A model generated the notes under the pieces. That model made no database searches, was not told the DNA's origin, and saw only the letters and a program-made list of their open reading frames with translations. Both the position numbers and the translations under genes were made by a program. Positions 34,882-44,134 of a stretch of DNA of 64,000 bases are shown in pieces. Numbering within the stretch: the first letter of the stretch is position 1; every line of letters starts with the position of its first letter. The DNA comes from Robertmurraya dakarensis (GTDB lineage: Bacteria; Bacillota; Bacilli; Bacillales; Cytobacillaceae): assembly GCF_900156875.1 (NCBI RefSeq), contig NZ_LT707409.1:842113-906112 (forward strand), written 5' to 3'.

Positions 34882-35382
34882 TAAAGATGGCCTCCTTTTT
34901 GGAGTAGTGTTTTCATCATACACCAGTTAAAAAAATAGTTAAACAATTATTTTTTCTTCACCAATATCCTTTCCCGCTCAAGAAATTGCAAAGTGCATGC
35001 TACATAGGATATGCTGCAAATTCTCTTTTTATCCCATAAAATTTTTTAATCAGGGTTCTATTTTTCTAGTGAATAGTTTTTCCAATAAAGATAGAACTTA
35101 TAGAAATATAAGCGACAAAAAATTATAATGTTATGAATATACTGAATTTTATTTTAATTTAAAGGATAATTTCATATAATGAATCTAAGAATGAATGTTT
35201 GGGAGATTCTCATAGCTTTAAGAATAATTGTATAGGATAAAAGCAGCATGTTAGTTATGATTCTGTGACCCACATAACCTATATAATATTGGTCCTTCTA
35301 TGGTAAGCTTTGATTTTTCAAGCATAACTCTATTGGATTTCTGTGTGCCAAGATTTTCTAAGAATGTGAGAGGAGAATGCAT
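34882..35382. other. 500-bp intergenic region, no gene seen
   Basis: AT-rich spacer between the divergent membrane operon and the alcohol dehydrogenase. Only very short ORFs, no strong hairpin, no recognised riboswitch. Promoters for both sides are expected here. Confidence 0.4.
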
Positions 35383-36432
35383 ATGACTATTCCTAAGACT
35401 ATGAAAGCTGCACGTTTTTATGAAGTGAACACCCCTCTAAAGATAGAAGAAGTACCGGTGCCTGAGATTAAGGAAGATGAGGTGCTTGTCCGCGTTAAGA
35501 GTGTCGGACTTTGCGGATCTGATATTCATATGGTTTTCGAGGGAGAAATGCGCCCGCCTTTTACTCCTATTATAATCGGGCATGAACCTTCTGGGGTTGT
35601 GGCACAAACGGGTGCTGGCGTTACCGATTGGGAAATCGGGACCCGTGTTTCGATTTATCCAATTATCTACTGTGGTTCCTGCTCTAACTGCGTGGCGGGA
35701 CATAGTGAAATTTGTTATCACCAGCAAGTTCTGGGTGTTCACCGGGATGGTGCCCTAGCAGAATACATCGCGGTGCCAGCTAGGAATCTCATAAAACTGC
35801 CGGATGGAGTTCCGTTTCCAATTGGTTCTGTGGTGACGGATGCTGTTTCCACGCCCTTTCATGCACTGATTGAACGAGCTGAACTGCAGACAGGCGAATC
35901 AATTGCGATTTATGGAGTTGGAGGCTTGGGACTGCATGCTGTTCAAATTGCCAAAATTGCTGGGGCCAAACAAATCATTGCGATTGATGTGCTCGATACC
36001 CAGCTGGCAAAAGCAAAAGAGTTAGGGGCAGATGTTGTCATCAACCCTAAATTTGAAAATCCTGTAGAGGTCATTCGAAAGACTACAGGGGGAGGTGTGG
36101 ATGTAGCCGCTGAATTTATTGGTTTACAGGAAACCATCAGTCAGGCGGCCGACTCTGTCAGGATGGGTGGAAGAATCGTCGTTTCTGGTGTAGGGTATGA
36201 ACCGATTCAATTAATGTCAGCGGTTAAGTTTGTTCGAAAACAGCTGACTTTCTATGGTTCATATGGGCAGACAAAAAACACAGTGGAGAAGCTGATCCAA
36301 CTTGTTGTAAATGGACGGCTGCATCTGGAAGAATCGATTACTCACAGATTCCAATTAGAAGAGGTAAACACAGCCTTAGAGCATCTCCATAAAAAAATTG
36401 ATAATCCAACAAGGATCTTAATCGAAATGTAA
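35383..36432 (+). CDS. Zinc-dependent alcohol dehydrogenase (sorbitol/butanediol dehydrogenase type)
   Basis: Medium-chain dehydrogenase, about 349 residues from ATG 35383 (AGGAGA upstream). Catalytic zinc ligands: Cys and Asp/His in GLCGSDIH, GHEPSGVV; structural zinc Cys set CGSCSNCVAGHSEIC. NAD-binding motif GVGGLGLHA then AIDVLDTQLAKAKELGAD, an Asp that selects NAD(H). Oxidises a secondary alcohol or polyol; exact substrate unknown. It follows the oxygenase cluster by 1.1 kb and may be unrelated. Confidence 0.9.
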   Translation: MTIPKTMKAARFYEVNTPLKIEEVPVPEIKEDEVLVRVKSVGLCGSDIHMVFEGEMRPPFTPIIIGHEPSGVVAQTGAGVTDWEIGTRVSIYPIIYCGSCSNCVAGHSEICYHQQVLGVHRDGALAEYIAVPARNLIKLPDGVPFPIGSVVTDAVSTPFHALIERAELQTGESIAIYGVGGLGLHAVQIAKIAGAKQIIAIDVLDTQLAKAKELGADVVINPKFENPVEVIRKTTGGGVDVAAEFIGLQETISQAADSVRMGGRIVVSGVGYEPIQLMSAVKFVRKQLTFYGSYGQTKNTVEKLIQLVVNGRLHLEESITHRFQLEEVNTALEHLHKKIDNPTRILIEM

Positions 36433-36445
36433 AAAAATCTGGTTG

Positions 36446-36500
36446 CTATACCCCGCTGCATGATTGCTTTCGCATAGCGGGGATAGGGACCCTTTTTTTA
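36446..36500 (+). terminator. Terminator after the alcohol dehydrogenase
   Basis: Stem CTATACCCCGCT / AGCGGGGATAG with a long loop, then GGGACCCTTTTTTT. Confidence 0.75.
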
Positions 36501-36689
36501 ATCCGAAAAATCCAGGCAGCTTCTATGTTTCAAAGAGATAGATCAGAGAAGCACAATAAAGTACCTTTAATTCGAGATATATTTATTGAATCTTTTTCAC
36601 CTGAGAGGTAAAGTGATAATAACGTAAAGGTCTGAGTTAAATGAGAAAACATACACTTGATCAGTAAATTGAAAAAGGAGAAATAATTT

Positions 36690-37637
36690 ATGTATAAGAT
36701 ACCTGGACATCATCATATTTCGATGATTACAAAAAACGCTAGTCAAAACAATCATTTTTATCGCAGCATTCTCGGTTTACGACGGGCAAAAATAACAGTG
36801 AACCAAGATGATCCATCCATGTATCATTTATTTTTCGGAGATAAAACAGGCAGCCCTGGCACGGAATTATCATTTTTTGAAATTCCACCAGTAGGGAGGA
36901 CACATCGTGGCACAAATGCTATTACAAGAATTGGGTTACTGGTCCCATCAGAGGATAGTTTACAGTATTGGCAATCTCGCTTTGAGGAATACGGTGTTGA
37001 ACATGGAGAAATTACAGAGTTTTCCAACCACACAGCCTTGCTCTTTGAAGATCCGGAAGGGCTGCGTTTCGCCCTTCTTGTTTCAAATGGAGCGAAGGTA
37101 GAGCACTGGGAAACTTGGAAAAAGTCTACTGTTCCTGCTGAACATCAAATACAAGGGATGGGCACTGTAGAAATAACGGTACGCAGACTTGATAAGTTAG
37201 CTAATACACTGACCGAATTGTTTGGCTACAAAGAAGTAAGCCGTACAGAGACGTCCGCGATTTTTCAATCGATTGAAGGAGAAGTTTTTGGAGAAATCGT
37301 TATTAAATCTCTAGATGGGCCATCTGAAAAACCAGGCCGCGGCAGTATTCATCATTTAGCCATCCGTGTAAAAAATGATCAAGAGCTGGCATACTGGAAT
37401 GAACAAGTTCGAGCACGCGGCTTCCAATCATCTGGCATTGTCGATCGCTTCTACTTTAAGAGCCTTTATTTCCGTGAATCGAACGGGATTTTATTTGAAA
37501 TTGCCACAGATGGACCAGGATTCACCGCCGATGGAGACAGTATCGAAACACTGGGTGAAAAATTAGTGCTGCCACCCTTTTTAGAAGACCGCAGAGTTGA
37601 AATTGAGGCAAATCTTAAACCGATTGAGGAATTTTAA
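36690..37637 (+). CDS. VOC-family ring-cleaving dioxygenase (MhqO/CatE-like)
   Basis: 315 residues with two vicinal-oxygen-chelate halves. N-terminal metal His in GHHHISMITKNASQNNHFY, second-half His in GRGSIHHLAIRV and C-terminal Glu in NGILFEIATDGPGF. In B. subtilis related proteins (MhqA, MhqE, MhqO) are induced by quinones and catechols and detoxify them. ATG has AAAAAGGAGAAA. Location downstream of the Rieske cluster would fit catechol handling, but it has its own transcript. Function by family. Confidence 0.9.
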   Translation: MYKIPGHHHISMITKNASQNNHFYRSILGLRRAKITVNQDDPSMYHLFFGDKTGSPGTELSFFEIPPVGRTHRGTNAITRIGLLVPSEDSLQYWQSRFEEYGVEHGEITEFSNHTALLFEDPEGLRFALLVSNGAKVEHWETWKKSTVPAEHQIQGMGTVEITVRRLDKLANTLTELFGYKEVSRTETSAIFQSIEGEVFGEIVIKSLDGPSEKPGRGSIHHLAIRVKNDQELAYWNEQVRARGFQSSGIVDRFYFKSLYFRESNGILFEIATDGPGFTADGDSIETLGEKLVLPPFLEDRRVEIEANLKPIEEF

Positions 37638-37672
37638 TTAACAAAACTTACAGTATCACAATCCAAGACATC

Positions 37673-37719
37673 TGGTCCCTATTCCTCACTAGATTGACGA
37701 GGCATAGGGACCATTTTAA
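37673..37719 (+). terminator. Terminator after the VOC dioxygenase
   Basis: Arms TGGTCCCTAT / ATAGGGACCA, 21-base loop, then TTTTAATAA. Confidence 0.75.
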
Positions 37720-37744
37720 TAAACTCACATAACTCAAAAAAACC

Positions 37745-37769
37745 AAAAAAGGACCGTAGAGTCCTTTTT
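37745..37769 (-). terminator. Terminator of uppP
   Basis: Minus-strand stem AAAGGAC / GTCCTTT with T-run, ten bases past the uppP stop. Confidence 0.75.
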
Positions 37770-37779
37770 AAGAGTGGTC

Positions 37780-38604
37780 TTAGAAAATAATAAACATTAA
37801 TACTACAGCCAATACAATACGATAAATAGCAAATGGTGTTAATTTTATTCTTTGAATCAGCTTTAAGAAGAATCTGATTGAGATAAGAGCAAAGATAAAT
37901 GCACTTATGAACCCTAAAATATAAAAACCTAAATGGGAGTAATCAAGATTGTCCAAGTTTTTTAGTATCGATAGAAAACTTGCCCCTGCCATAATTGGGA
38001 CGGCCATAATAAAAGTGAAATCGGAAGCTGTCTTATGGTTCATACCAAGTAAAACACCGCCTGAGATGGTCGCACCCGAACGCGAAAATCCTGGCCAAAG
38101 GGAAAGGCACTGAAACAGTCCAACCAATAATGCCTGCTTGTATGTGATTTGATCTAAAGACTGTGTAGACGGTCTCTTTGGGCCGAATTTGTCAGCAGCA
38201 ATCATAAGTAATGCCCCTACAAATAGGGCATAAACGACTGTATCTGCTGAGAATAAGTGTTCATCAATGTAATCCTCGAAAAGAACGCCCAATATCCCAG
38301 CAGGCAGAAGACCAACAATAACATGAGAAAGGCGTAATTTTTGTCCGTGCTCTGGACCTTCCATTCTATATAGTCCAATGAGACTTAAAAGACGCCTCCA
38401 AAACACCACAACCACTGCTAATATAGAACCTAGTTGAATAACAATTTTGAACGTATTAGCAGATTCAGAGCCTAACACATCTTTTGTGTTTAACCACATA
38501 TCATCAACAATAATCATATGCCCAGTTGAAGACACTGGTGCAAATTCTGTCATTCCCTCTACAAATCCGAGAATAACTGCTTTTAATAATTCCAAAAGTT
38601 CCAT
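37780..38604 (-). CDS. uppP: Undecaprenyl-diphosphatase
   Basis: Dephosphorylates undecaprenyl diphosphate to recycle the peptidoglycan carrier lipid; confers bacitracin tolerance. 274 residues, about eight helices. Signature (E/Q)xxxE box GFVEGMTEFAPVSSTGHMIIVDD and PGxSRSGxT box WPGFSRSGATISGGVLLGM are intact. Usual motif has LP before SST; here it reads APVSSTGH, a slight variant. Monocistronic. Confidence 0.95.
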   Translation of the reverse strand: MELLELLKAVILGFVEGMTEFAPVSSTGHMIIVDDMWLNTKDVLGSESANTFKIVIQLGSILAVVVVFWRRLLSLIGLYRMEGPEHGQKLRLSHVIVGLLPAGILGVLFEDYIDEHLFSADTVVYALFVGALLMIAADKFGPKRPSTQSLDQITYKQALLVGLFQCLSLWPGFSRSGATISGGVLLGMNHKTASDFTFIMAVPIMAGASFLSILKNLDNLDYSHLGFYILGFISAFIFALISIRFFLKLIQRIKLTPFAIYRIVLAVVLMFIIF

Positions 38605-38839
38605 TCTTACTCCTCTATCCCTTTTTTAGTTTAGACTAGGGTATTATAACAAATTTGGAGTGCTAATACTGAGAAAATATTATTGGTTATCCCAACCTTC
38701 TTGTTTAAGTATTATTAGGATCTAGATACAATTTGTTTTTTAAAGGGAGAAACTAAAAGAATAATTTTCTATTCCCATTTAAATTAAATAGAGTTATAGT
38801 ATTCTTCGTGACTATTTTTTGCATTTAAGGAGAAAAAGC

Positions 38840-40195
38840 TTGAACAAAGAAAATAATAAATATCAAAATCAATCGCTGTTTAGCATTACTTGGCCGCTTT
38901 TTATCGAAATTTCTCTTCATATGAGCATGGGGATTATTGCTACACTAATTTTGAGCGGTTATTCAGATGATGCGGTCGCTGGAGTAGGTGTGGCCAACCA
39001 AATTATAAATATATTTATTTTAGTATTTAACGTTACTGCCATCGGAGCGACGATTCTTATTGGGCAAAATTTAGGGGCTCAAAAATTGAATGAGGCACAG
39101 AGACTCGCTAGATCGGCAATAGGTGTGAATTTTTGGGTCGGGATTGTTATGACCCTTGTTGTGATTGCTTTTAGCGGGGTGTTCCTGAAATTATACGGAC
39201 TTAGTGGTGAGATTTATGATTTTGCTTACACTTATCTAACGATTACAGGACTATCCCTATTCCTTGAAGCCATCTCATTGGCTTTAAGTGCCGTTCTGCG
39301 GAGTTATGGACATACAAAAGAAACGATGATGGTTACGGTCTTAATGAACGTAATAAGCATAACCGGTTTCTTCATTGCCATTAAAGGCTGGTTTGGACTC
39401 CCTGTTACAGGAGTTATGGGAGTTTCATACTCCATCATCGTGGCACGGATCTTCATTATTATCGCTCTCTTTTACTTTGTCTTTAAAAAGCTTAATTTGA
39501 GACTGTATTTTAAAGATGTTCTTGTCATTAATAAGTCCGATGTGAAAGGCCTGCTTTCGATTGGAGTCCCGTCTGCTGGAGAAAACCTTTCTTACCAATT
39601 TTCTCAAGTCGCTATTACTGGTTTTATTGCATTTATCGGTGATGAAACATTAACCGCTCGTATGTATATTTTAAACATATCGATGCTCTGCTTCCTGTTC
39701 ACAATAGCTATTGCTCAAGGAACACAACTTTTAATTGCACGGTATATAGGTGCTAGACAATATGATCGCGCACTAAAACGTGGTCTTAAAACGTTAAAAA
39801 TAGCAATGGCTGTTTCAACGATTGTATCTCTCGCGATTGCGTTAATTGGAGAGCCAATTTTAACAGTCTTTACAAAAGATCCAGTGATTATTGCCGTTGC
39901 TCTTCCCGTTCTTTGGGCTATCGTATTTATTGAACCGGGCCGAGCCATGAATATCGTTCTGATGGGTTCGTTAAAATCTGTTGGAGATGTAAGATTTCCT
40001 GTAGTGATCGGGATTATCTGCATGTGGGGAGTAGCTGTTCTCTTTAGTTATATATTTGGAATTACGCTAGGTATGGGATTATTAGGAGTCTGGCTGGCAC
40101 AGGGTCTGGATGAATGGATTCGCGGCCTATTTGCCTTAAAACGCTGGATTTCTGGGTCATGGTCAAAGAAAAATCTCCTAAAACAAGCTAGTTGA
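38840..40195 (+). CDS. MATE-family multidrug efflux protein
   Basis: Na+- or H+-coupled exporter, about 451 residues and twelve helices. TTG 38840 has AAGGAGAAA upstream and is preferred over the longer reading from 38819. Two MatE halves: WPLFIEISLHMSMGIIATLI...AGVGVANQI and VPSAGENLSYQFSQVAITGFIAFIG. Substrate range unknown. Monocistronic with terminator. Confidence 0.92.
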   Translation: MNKENNKYQNQSLFSITWPLFIEISLHMSMGIIATLILSGYSDDAVAGVGVANQIINIFILVFNVTAIGATILIGQNLGAQKLNEAQRLARSAIGVNFWVGIVMTLVVIAFSGVFLKLYGLSGEIYDFAYTYLTITGLSLFLEAISLALSAVLRSYGHTKETMMVTVLMNVISITGFFIAIKGWFGLPVTGVMGVSYSIIVARIFIIIALFYFVFKKLNLRLYFKDVLVINKSDVKGLLSIGVPSAGENLSYQFSQVAITGFIAFIGDETLTARMYILNISMLCFLFTIAIAQGTQLLIARYIGARQYDRALKRGLKTLKIAMAVSTIVSLAIALIGEPILTVFTKDPVIIAVALPVLWAIVFIEPGRAMNIVLMGSLKSVGDVRFPVVIGIICMWGVAVLFSYIFGITLGMGLLGVWLAQGLDEWIRGLFALKRWISGSWSKKNLLKQAS

Positions 40196-40213
40196 TATAA
40201 ATTTAACAATCTC

Positions 40214-40247
40214 AGTCGATTCTTTTAAAAGGAATCGGCTTTTTTTA
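40214..40247 (+). terminator. Terminator after the MATE gene
   Basis: Stem AGTCGATTC / GGAATCGGCT then TTTTTTTATG. Confidence 0.85.
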
Positions 40248-40471
40248 TGAAAGATAAAATGAGGTTTACCACTCTTCCTAGTGAATAGTAGAAACAATGC
40301 TGATTTTTACCACTGTTACATAAAATCTCAAGTATAATTAAAATGAAACTATGTAAAATTAGGCTTTGGTGGAAAAACGAATAATAGCACAATGACCGAT
40401 TTCAAGACAGCATTGTTATTCTTCAGCAAACTATTGTTAGAAATGAAAAGTTATATGAAGTGGGGTAAACA

Positions 40472-41449
40472 ATGAAGAAATTAAAACAATATATCAAAAG
40501 GTTTTTGATCATGTTATTAGTGTTGATCGCTTTCATGTATGTTAATAACACTTCTCTTTTTACGAAAAGCAGCGCCGAGACACCGTTGTTGTTAGCTCAT
40601 AGAGGATTAGGACAAACTTTCCCGATGGAAGGAATCAAGAGTGACACTTGTACGGCGGAGAGAATTTATGAACCGGAACATCCATTTTTAGAGAACACCA
40701 TTCCTTCCATGGAAGCAGCCTTCGAGGCAGGGGCGGACGTGGTTGAATTTGATATTCACCCCACAACGGATGGAGAATTTGCTGTTTTTCATGATTGGAC
40801 ACTGGAATGCAGGACAAATGGCGAGGGTGTTACAAGGGAACATACGATGGAAGAATTGAAACAATTGGATGTCGGGTACGGTTATACTGCCGATCAAGGA
40901 GCAACTTATCCATTCCGCGGCAAAGGGATCGGGCTTATGCCTACACTAGATGAAGTGTTGACGCATTTTCCTGAAAAATCCTTTTTAATCCATGTTAAAA
41001 GTAGTGATAAGTATGAAGGGAAGCTTTTGGCACAATATCTTTCACAGTTTTCAGACACTAAATTAGAAAAGATTACGGTTTATGGCGGAGATGAACCTAT
41101 TTCAGCTCTAAAAGAAAAGCAGCCTGATTTGCGGGTTATGTCTGTGGCCACGATGAAAAGCTGCTTACTGCCTTACTTGGCTGTTGGGTGGACAGGCTAT
41201 GTTCCTGGAGCTTGCGAAAATACGCAATTACATATACCTGAAAAATTTGCTTCATTAATGTGGGGATATCCAAGCAAGTTCCTAAACAGAATGGAGAAAG
41301 TGAATACAAGGGTCATCTTAGTTGCAGGTGATGGAGGATGGTCAGAAGGCTTCGATAAAAAGCAGGACTTAGAACGCCTTCCTGAAAGCTACCATGGTGG
41401 AATATGGACGAATCGCATAGATCTTGTAGCCCCTATTATTAAAGAATGA
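40472..41449 (+). CDS. Glycerophosphodiester phosphodiesterase-family protein
   Basis: 325 residues with an N-terminal membrane anchor or signal (about 10-28: FLIMLLVLIAFMYVNNTSL). GDPD TIM-barrel motifs: HRG in LLAHRGLGQTFP, ENTIPSMEAAFEAGADVVEFDIHPTTDG and VFHDWTLECRTNGEG, giving the catalytic His pair and Ca-binding Glu/Asp. A 20-residue insertion with Cys (SDTCTAERIYEPEHPF) lies between HRG and ENT, not usual in the family. Probably acts outside the membrane on glycerophosphodiesters or teichoic acid; substrate inferred by family. Confidence 0.9.
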   Translation: MKKLKQYIKRFLIMLLVLIAFMYVNNTSLFTKSSAETPLLLAHRGLGQTFPMEGIKSDTCTAERIYEPEHPFLENTIPSMEAAFEAGADVVEFDIHPTTDGEFAVFHDWTLECRTNGEGVTREHTMEELKQLDVGYGYTADQGATYPFRGKGIGLMPTLDEVLTHFPEKSFLIHVKSSDKYEGKLLAQYLSQFSDTKLEKITVYGGDEPISALKEKQPDLRVMSVATMKSCLLPYLAVGWTGYVPGACENTQLHIPEKFASLMWGYPSKFLNRMEKVNTRVILVAGDGGWSEGFDKKQDLERLPESYHGGIWTNRIDLVAPIIKE

Positions 41450-41459
41450 CTTTTAACGA

Positions 41460-41492
41460 ATGGACAAGGTGATCACCTTGTCCATTTTTTTA
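41460..41492. terminator. Rho-independent terminator
   Basis: Perfect palindromic stem ATGGACAAGGTG / CACCTTGTCCAT with T-run, after the phosphodiesterase. Confidence 0.9.
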
Positions 41493-41738
41493 CATGCCTT
41501 TGAAAAGGTTATCCTGAAGCTCCTCAATGTGTTTTTGATCTGTTTGTGACAGCTGATATTCTCCATGTTGTTCCGTAGGCAAGTTCTGATCTTTTGATTG
41601 TTTATTATTAAAGCTGTTTTGATGTTCATCACCTGTTCTTTGCTTTTGAAGGGCATAGGTTGCTGCTCCAATAGCAATTGCGGCTGCAGTCGATCCCATA
41701 ATCCAAGGGAGAGTATTATTTTTTCTTCTTTCAAACAT
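41490..41738 (-). CDS. Small single-TM protein (82 aa)
   Basis: ATG 41738 with AAGGATGATG upstream. One N-terminal membrane helix (LPWIMGSTAAAIAIGAATYAL) flanked by basic residues, then a polar Gln/Asn-rich tail with QTDQKHIEELQDNLFKGM. The overlapping frame of similar length is a shadow. YtxH/YqzK-like in shape but not recognised. Confidence 0.6.
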   Translation of the reverse strand: MFERRKNNTLPWIMGSTAAAIAIGAATYALQKQRTGDEHQNSFNNKQSKDQNLPTEQHGEYQLSQTDQKHIEELQDNLFKGM

Positions 41739-42077
41739 AAGTCATCATCCTTTGCCTAAAATTCTAGTAGAGGAGCATCTTTATTTTTCCCTGTTTCGGC
41801 TTTTTTTTCGTGGGATTTTTAAGCATTTCTTTATGAGTGACACTTATTCATTTGAGAAATACTATAAATAAGGATTGTATAAACAAATCCTAGAAACAAA
41901 AACGCAACCTGTTATTTAATGAAGGAAATAATTCTTTTCCGAAATGGCAGGATAAACGTCCTAGTTATGCCAAGATTTACTATACACAAGTTCATTTTTC
42001 TATGTTATATTTTATTTACGCTGATTCGAACAGAAGTCAACTTCAACGAAGTTAGCGTCAGGCATTCTTAATTAAAC
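41739..42077. other. Intergenic region upstream of the RNA island
   Basis: About 340 bases without ORF. Small hairpin AGGATTGTATAAACAAATCCT near 41871. The promoter for the tRNA/tmRNA cluster should lie in the last 100 bases; TATGTTATATTTTATTTAC at about 42001 is AT-rich but no clean -35/-10 pair could be called. Confidence 0.4.
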
Positions 42078-42168
42078 GGAGAAGTACTCAAGTGGCTGAA
42101 GAGGCGCCCCTGCTAAGGGTGTAGGTCGGGCAACCGGCGCGAGGGTTCAAATCCCTCCTTCTCCGCCA
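42078..42168 (+). tRNA. tRNA-Ser(GCU)
   Basis: 91 nt including encoded CCA. Acceptor GGAGAAG / CTTCTCC, anticodon loop CTGCTAA gives GCU (codons AGC/AGU), long variable arm, T-loop TTCAAAT. Near-identical in pattern to the B. subtilis Ser(GCU) gene. First member of the RNA island. Confidence 0.97.
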
Positions 42169-42180
42169 TTAATATTATAT

Positions 42181-42545
42181 GGGATCGTATTTAGGTATCG
42201 ATATGGATGATTTGACCTTATATGGCGAGCCAAGTTGACGAACTTGTAAAAACGTCAAAGCCGATAACTGGCAAACAACAAAACTCTTTCGCTTTAGCTG
42301 CCTAATCAAGCGTAAAGCGGTTCCTTCCTCCATCGCCCATGTGGTAGGATAAGGGACTCAAAATTAGTGGGCTACGCCGGATCCCGCCGTCTTGAGGGTG
42401 AAGGAAGAGAATAATCAGACTAGCCTCTTCCATGCTTGTCAGCGGGCTAAAGAAGAAGGGCGAAAAAAATTTCAGCTGACTACGCTCGTAGATGTATAAG
42501 TAATGACATCTGTAGACACCGGTTCGAATCCGGTCGGTTCCACCA
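42181..42545 (+). ncRNA. ssrA: tmRNA (SsrA), divergent
   Basis: Rescues stalled ribosomes: alanylated like tRNA-Ala and then read as mRNA. 365 nt. The 5' end GGGATCG pairs with 3' CGGTTCC (two G-U) before ACCA; T-arm ACCGG TTCGAAT CCGGT. Internal blocks match Bacillus tmRNA closely: GATAACTGGCAAA (resume region), CATCGCCCATGTGGTAGGATAAGGGACTC, AGAGAATAATCAGACTAG and CTACGCTCGTAGATG. The tag reading frame at 42270 encodes GKQQNSFALAA. The D-loop region after the acceptor (TTTAGGTATCGATATGGATG) differs at several bases from the usual GGATTCGACAGGGAT. smpB is not adjacent. Confidence 0.93.
42270..42305 (+). other. tmRNA tag-peptide reading frame
   Basis: Twelve codons GGC...TAA: GKQQNSFALAA then stop. 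Preceded by the non-coded alanine on tmRNA, giving a degradation tag ending ALAA for ClpXP. Shorter than the B. subtilis tag and similar in length to those of B. cereus-group and Geobacillus relatives. Confidence 0.9.
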
Positions 42546-42550
42546 AATTT

Positions 42551-42626
42551 GCCGGAGTAGCTCAGTCGGTAGAGCAGCACCATGGTAAGGTGAAGGTCGT
42601 AGGTTCGATTCCTATCTCTGGCACCA
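42551..42626 (+). tRNA. tRNA-Thr(GGU)
   Basis: 76 nt with CCA, six bases after tmRNA. Acceptor GCCGGAG / CTCTGGC (one wobble), D-arm GCTC/GAGC, anticodon loop ATGGTAA gives GGU, T-arm GTAGG/CCTAT. Unusual: position 32 is A instead of a pyrimidine and the first anticodon-stem pair is G-A. Likely still functional. Confidence 0.92.
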
Positions 42627-42653
42627 TCTGATTACACCATTTTTTTCTTTTTT

Positions 42654-42736
<83 letters not shown>

Positions 42737-42957
42737 TTAGTCCTGCAATGTACGTGAGCCCTATATGTTTTAATCCTTACTAGTTATCCGGGATTCCAAA
42801 TGAATTGATTGATGCCATGCCCGCTTGTTCGGGACTGCAGAGAATCAATATGAGGAAACCCACCTGCTTTGAGAGCGGGTTTCAAAACATCTCGGGAGAA
42901 CGGCATAGGCGGGAAACTATTTTTCCTTGACATATGTTTTTATTTAAAAAAATACAT

Positions 42958-43228
42958 ACCGTTGATAGTCGGGGAGATAGCGGTGCCCTGTAACTCGCAA
43001 TCCGCTTTAGCGAGGATGAATTCCTTTTCAGCGGTATGATGGACGTAGGGTTTGCCTTATATAAGCGGTGATGACCTTTGGAGTCCTCGCAACAGAATCC
43101 CATGAACTTGGTCAGGCCGGGAACGGAGCAGCCATAAGTGGTCCATTCTGTGTGTCGAAGGGTCGCTCTGAACGAGCTGGCTATATGAGTAGCACTTATG
43201 TCGTCATATCAATGAGAGGTTCAACGGT
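42958..43228 (+). ncRNA. scr: SRP RNA (large Bacillus-type scRNA/4.5S)
   Basis: RNA of the signal recognition particle, scaffold for Ffh and HBsu. 271 nt, the B. subtilis size, delimited by pairing ends ACCGTTGA (42958) and TCAACGGT (43221-43228). The Alu-domain block GATAGCGGTGCCCTGTAACTCGC and GGATGAATTCCTTTTC matches Bacillus closely. The S domain holds GTCAGGCCGGGAACGGAGCAGC: asymmetric loop and GGAA tetraloop for Ffh binding. In B. subtilis scr precedes dnaX; here it lies between tRNA genes. Confidence 0.95.
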
Positions 43229-43238
43229 GTTAATATGT

Positions 43239-43331
43239 GGAGCCGTACCCAAGTCTGGCTGAAGGGGCTCGCCTGGAAAGTGAGTAGGCCGGGATACCGG
43301 CGCAAGGGTTCGAATCCCTTCGGCTCCGCCA
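43239..43331 (+). tRNA. tRNA-Ser(GGA)
   Basis: 93 nt with CCA, 10 bases after SRP RNA. Acceptor GGAGCCG / CGGCTCC, anticodon loop CTGGAAA gives GGA (UCC/UCU), long variable arm TAGGCCGGGATACCGGCGC, T-loop TTCGAAT. Confidence 0.96.
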
Positions 43332-43660
43332 TACATAGGGAATCACAAATTTCTATCATCGAAACTTAAGGGACTCTAGGTCATCTTTTTGCAGGCTTGT
43401 TTGCACATATTTTCAATCCATTCACTATTATACCTGCCAATAAATTCTTCTTATTTATCTTTCCTTCTAAAATCCATTCAAATTATACATATTCCAATAT
43501 TCTTTAGAACTAGCTTTTAAAACAATTCCTACTCAAATTCTATAAAGGTTATTAATTAATACCTATATTAAAAGCCTACTCCTTTTTCAAATTGGACACA
43601 TACACTATTCTTGAGACCACCTGGTAAATCAAAAATTTCATGGAGGGAGGAATTGTTGGT
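43332..43660. other. Intergenic region after the RNA island
   Basis: About 330 AT-rich bases without ORF, strong hairpin or recognised RNA. Nothing further seen. Confidence 0.4.
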
Positions 43661-44017
43661 ATGTCCTCAGACTTAACGGAGGCAGCAATGTACTTTGAAA
43701 AAGTTATTCGTGAAAGCAATGAGTATAAAAACTTACAAAAAGTTTGTAAAGAACTAAAAAAAGATTCACAAGCAAGGCAGATTTACAATCAGATTAACCA
43801 ACTAAGCACCCAATTACAGCAAAAACAAATGATGGGACAGGAAATTAAGCAGAAAGAAATTGCAGCATTACAAAATATGGAGTCTGCTGCTCAACAAAAT
43901 GAAAGAATTAAACGCTTAATGGAAGCGGATTATCAATTAAACATGATGATGATGGAATTGAATAAAATTATCTCAAAACCTCTGGAAGAATTATACGGTC
44001 AACTGGTTGAAAAATAA
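43661..44017 (+). CDS. yheA: YheA family (YlbF/YmcA-like, DUF964) protein
   Basis: 118 residues, ATG 43661 behind GGAGGGAGGAA. Helical protein with the block LQQKQMMGQEIKQKEIAALQ and C-terminal MMELNKIISKPLEELYGQ, both diagnostic for YheA. Relatives YlbF and YmcA form the RNase Y specificity complex in B. subtilis; YheA itself is less understood. Starts of YEKV and NEYKNLQK also fit. Monocistronic. Confidence 0.9.
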   Translation: MSSDLTEAAMYFEKVIRESNEYKNLQKVCKELKKDSQARQIYNQINQLSTQLQQKQMMGQEIKQKEIAALQNMESAAQQNERIKRLMEADYQLNMMMMELNKIISKPLEELYGQLVEK

Positions 44018-44052
44018 ATTCTAGGTGATGGAATATATTTATCAACTAATCT

Positions 44053-44086
44053 AAAAAGCTCTGCATAAGGGTAGCAGAGTTTTTTA
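44053..44086 (+). terminator. Terminator after yheA
   Basis: Stem AGCTCTGC / GCAGAGTT then TTTTT. Confidence 0.8.
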
Positions 44087-44134
44087 GATTATTCATAAGG
44101 GTTTGGAAGTGCATTAGTAAATTTAATAGGCGGA

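Noticed and set aside
42302-42583. 93-aa minus-strand ORF
   Set aside because: It is antisense to the tmRNA and the start of tRNA-Thr; the GGTDRIRTG wording is the known artefact of reading a tRNA 3' end backwards.
42882-43262. Minus-strand 73-aa and plus-strand 64-aa ORFs
   Set aside because: Both lie within the SRP RNA.
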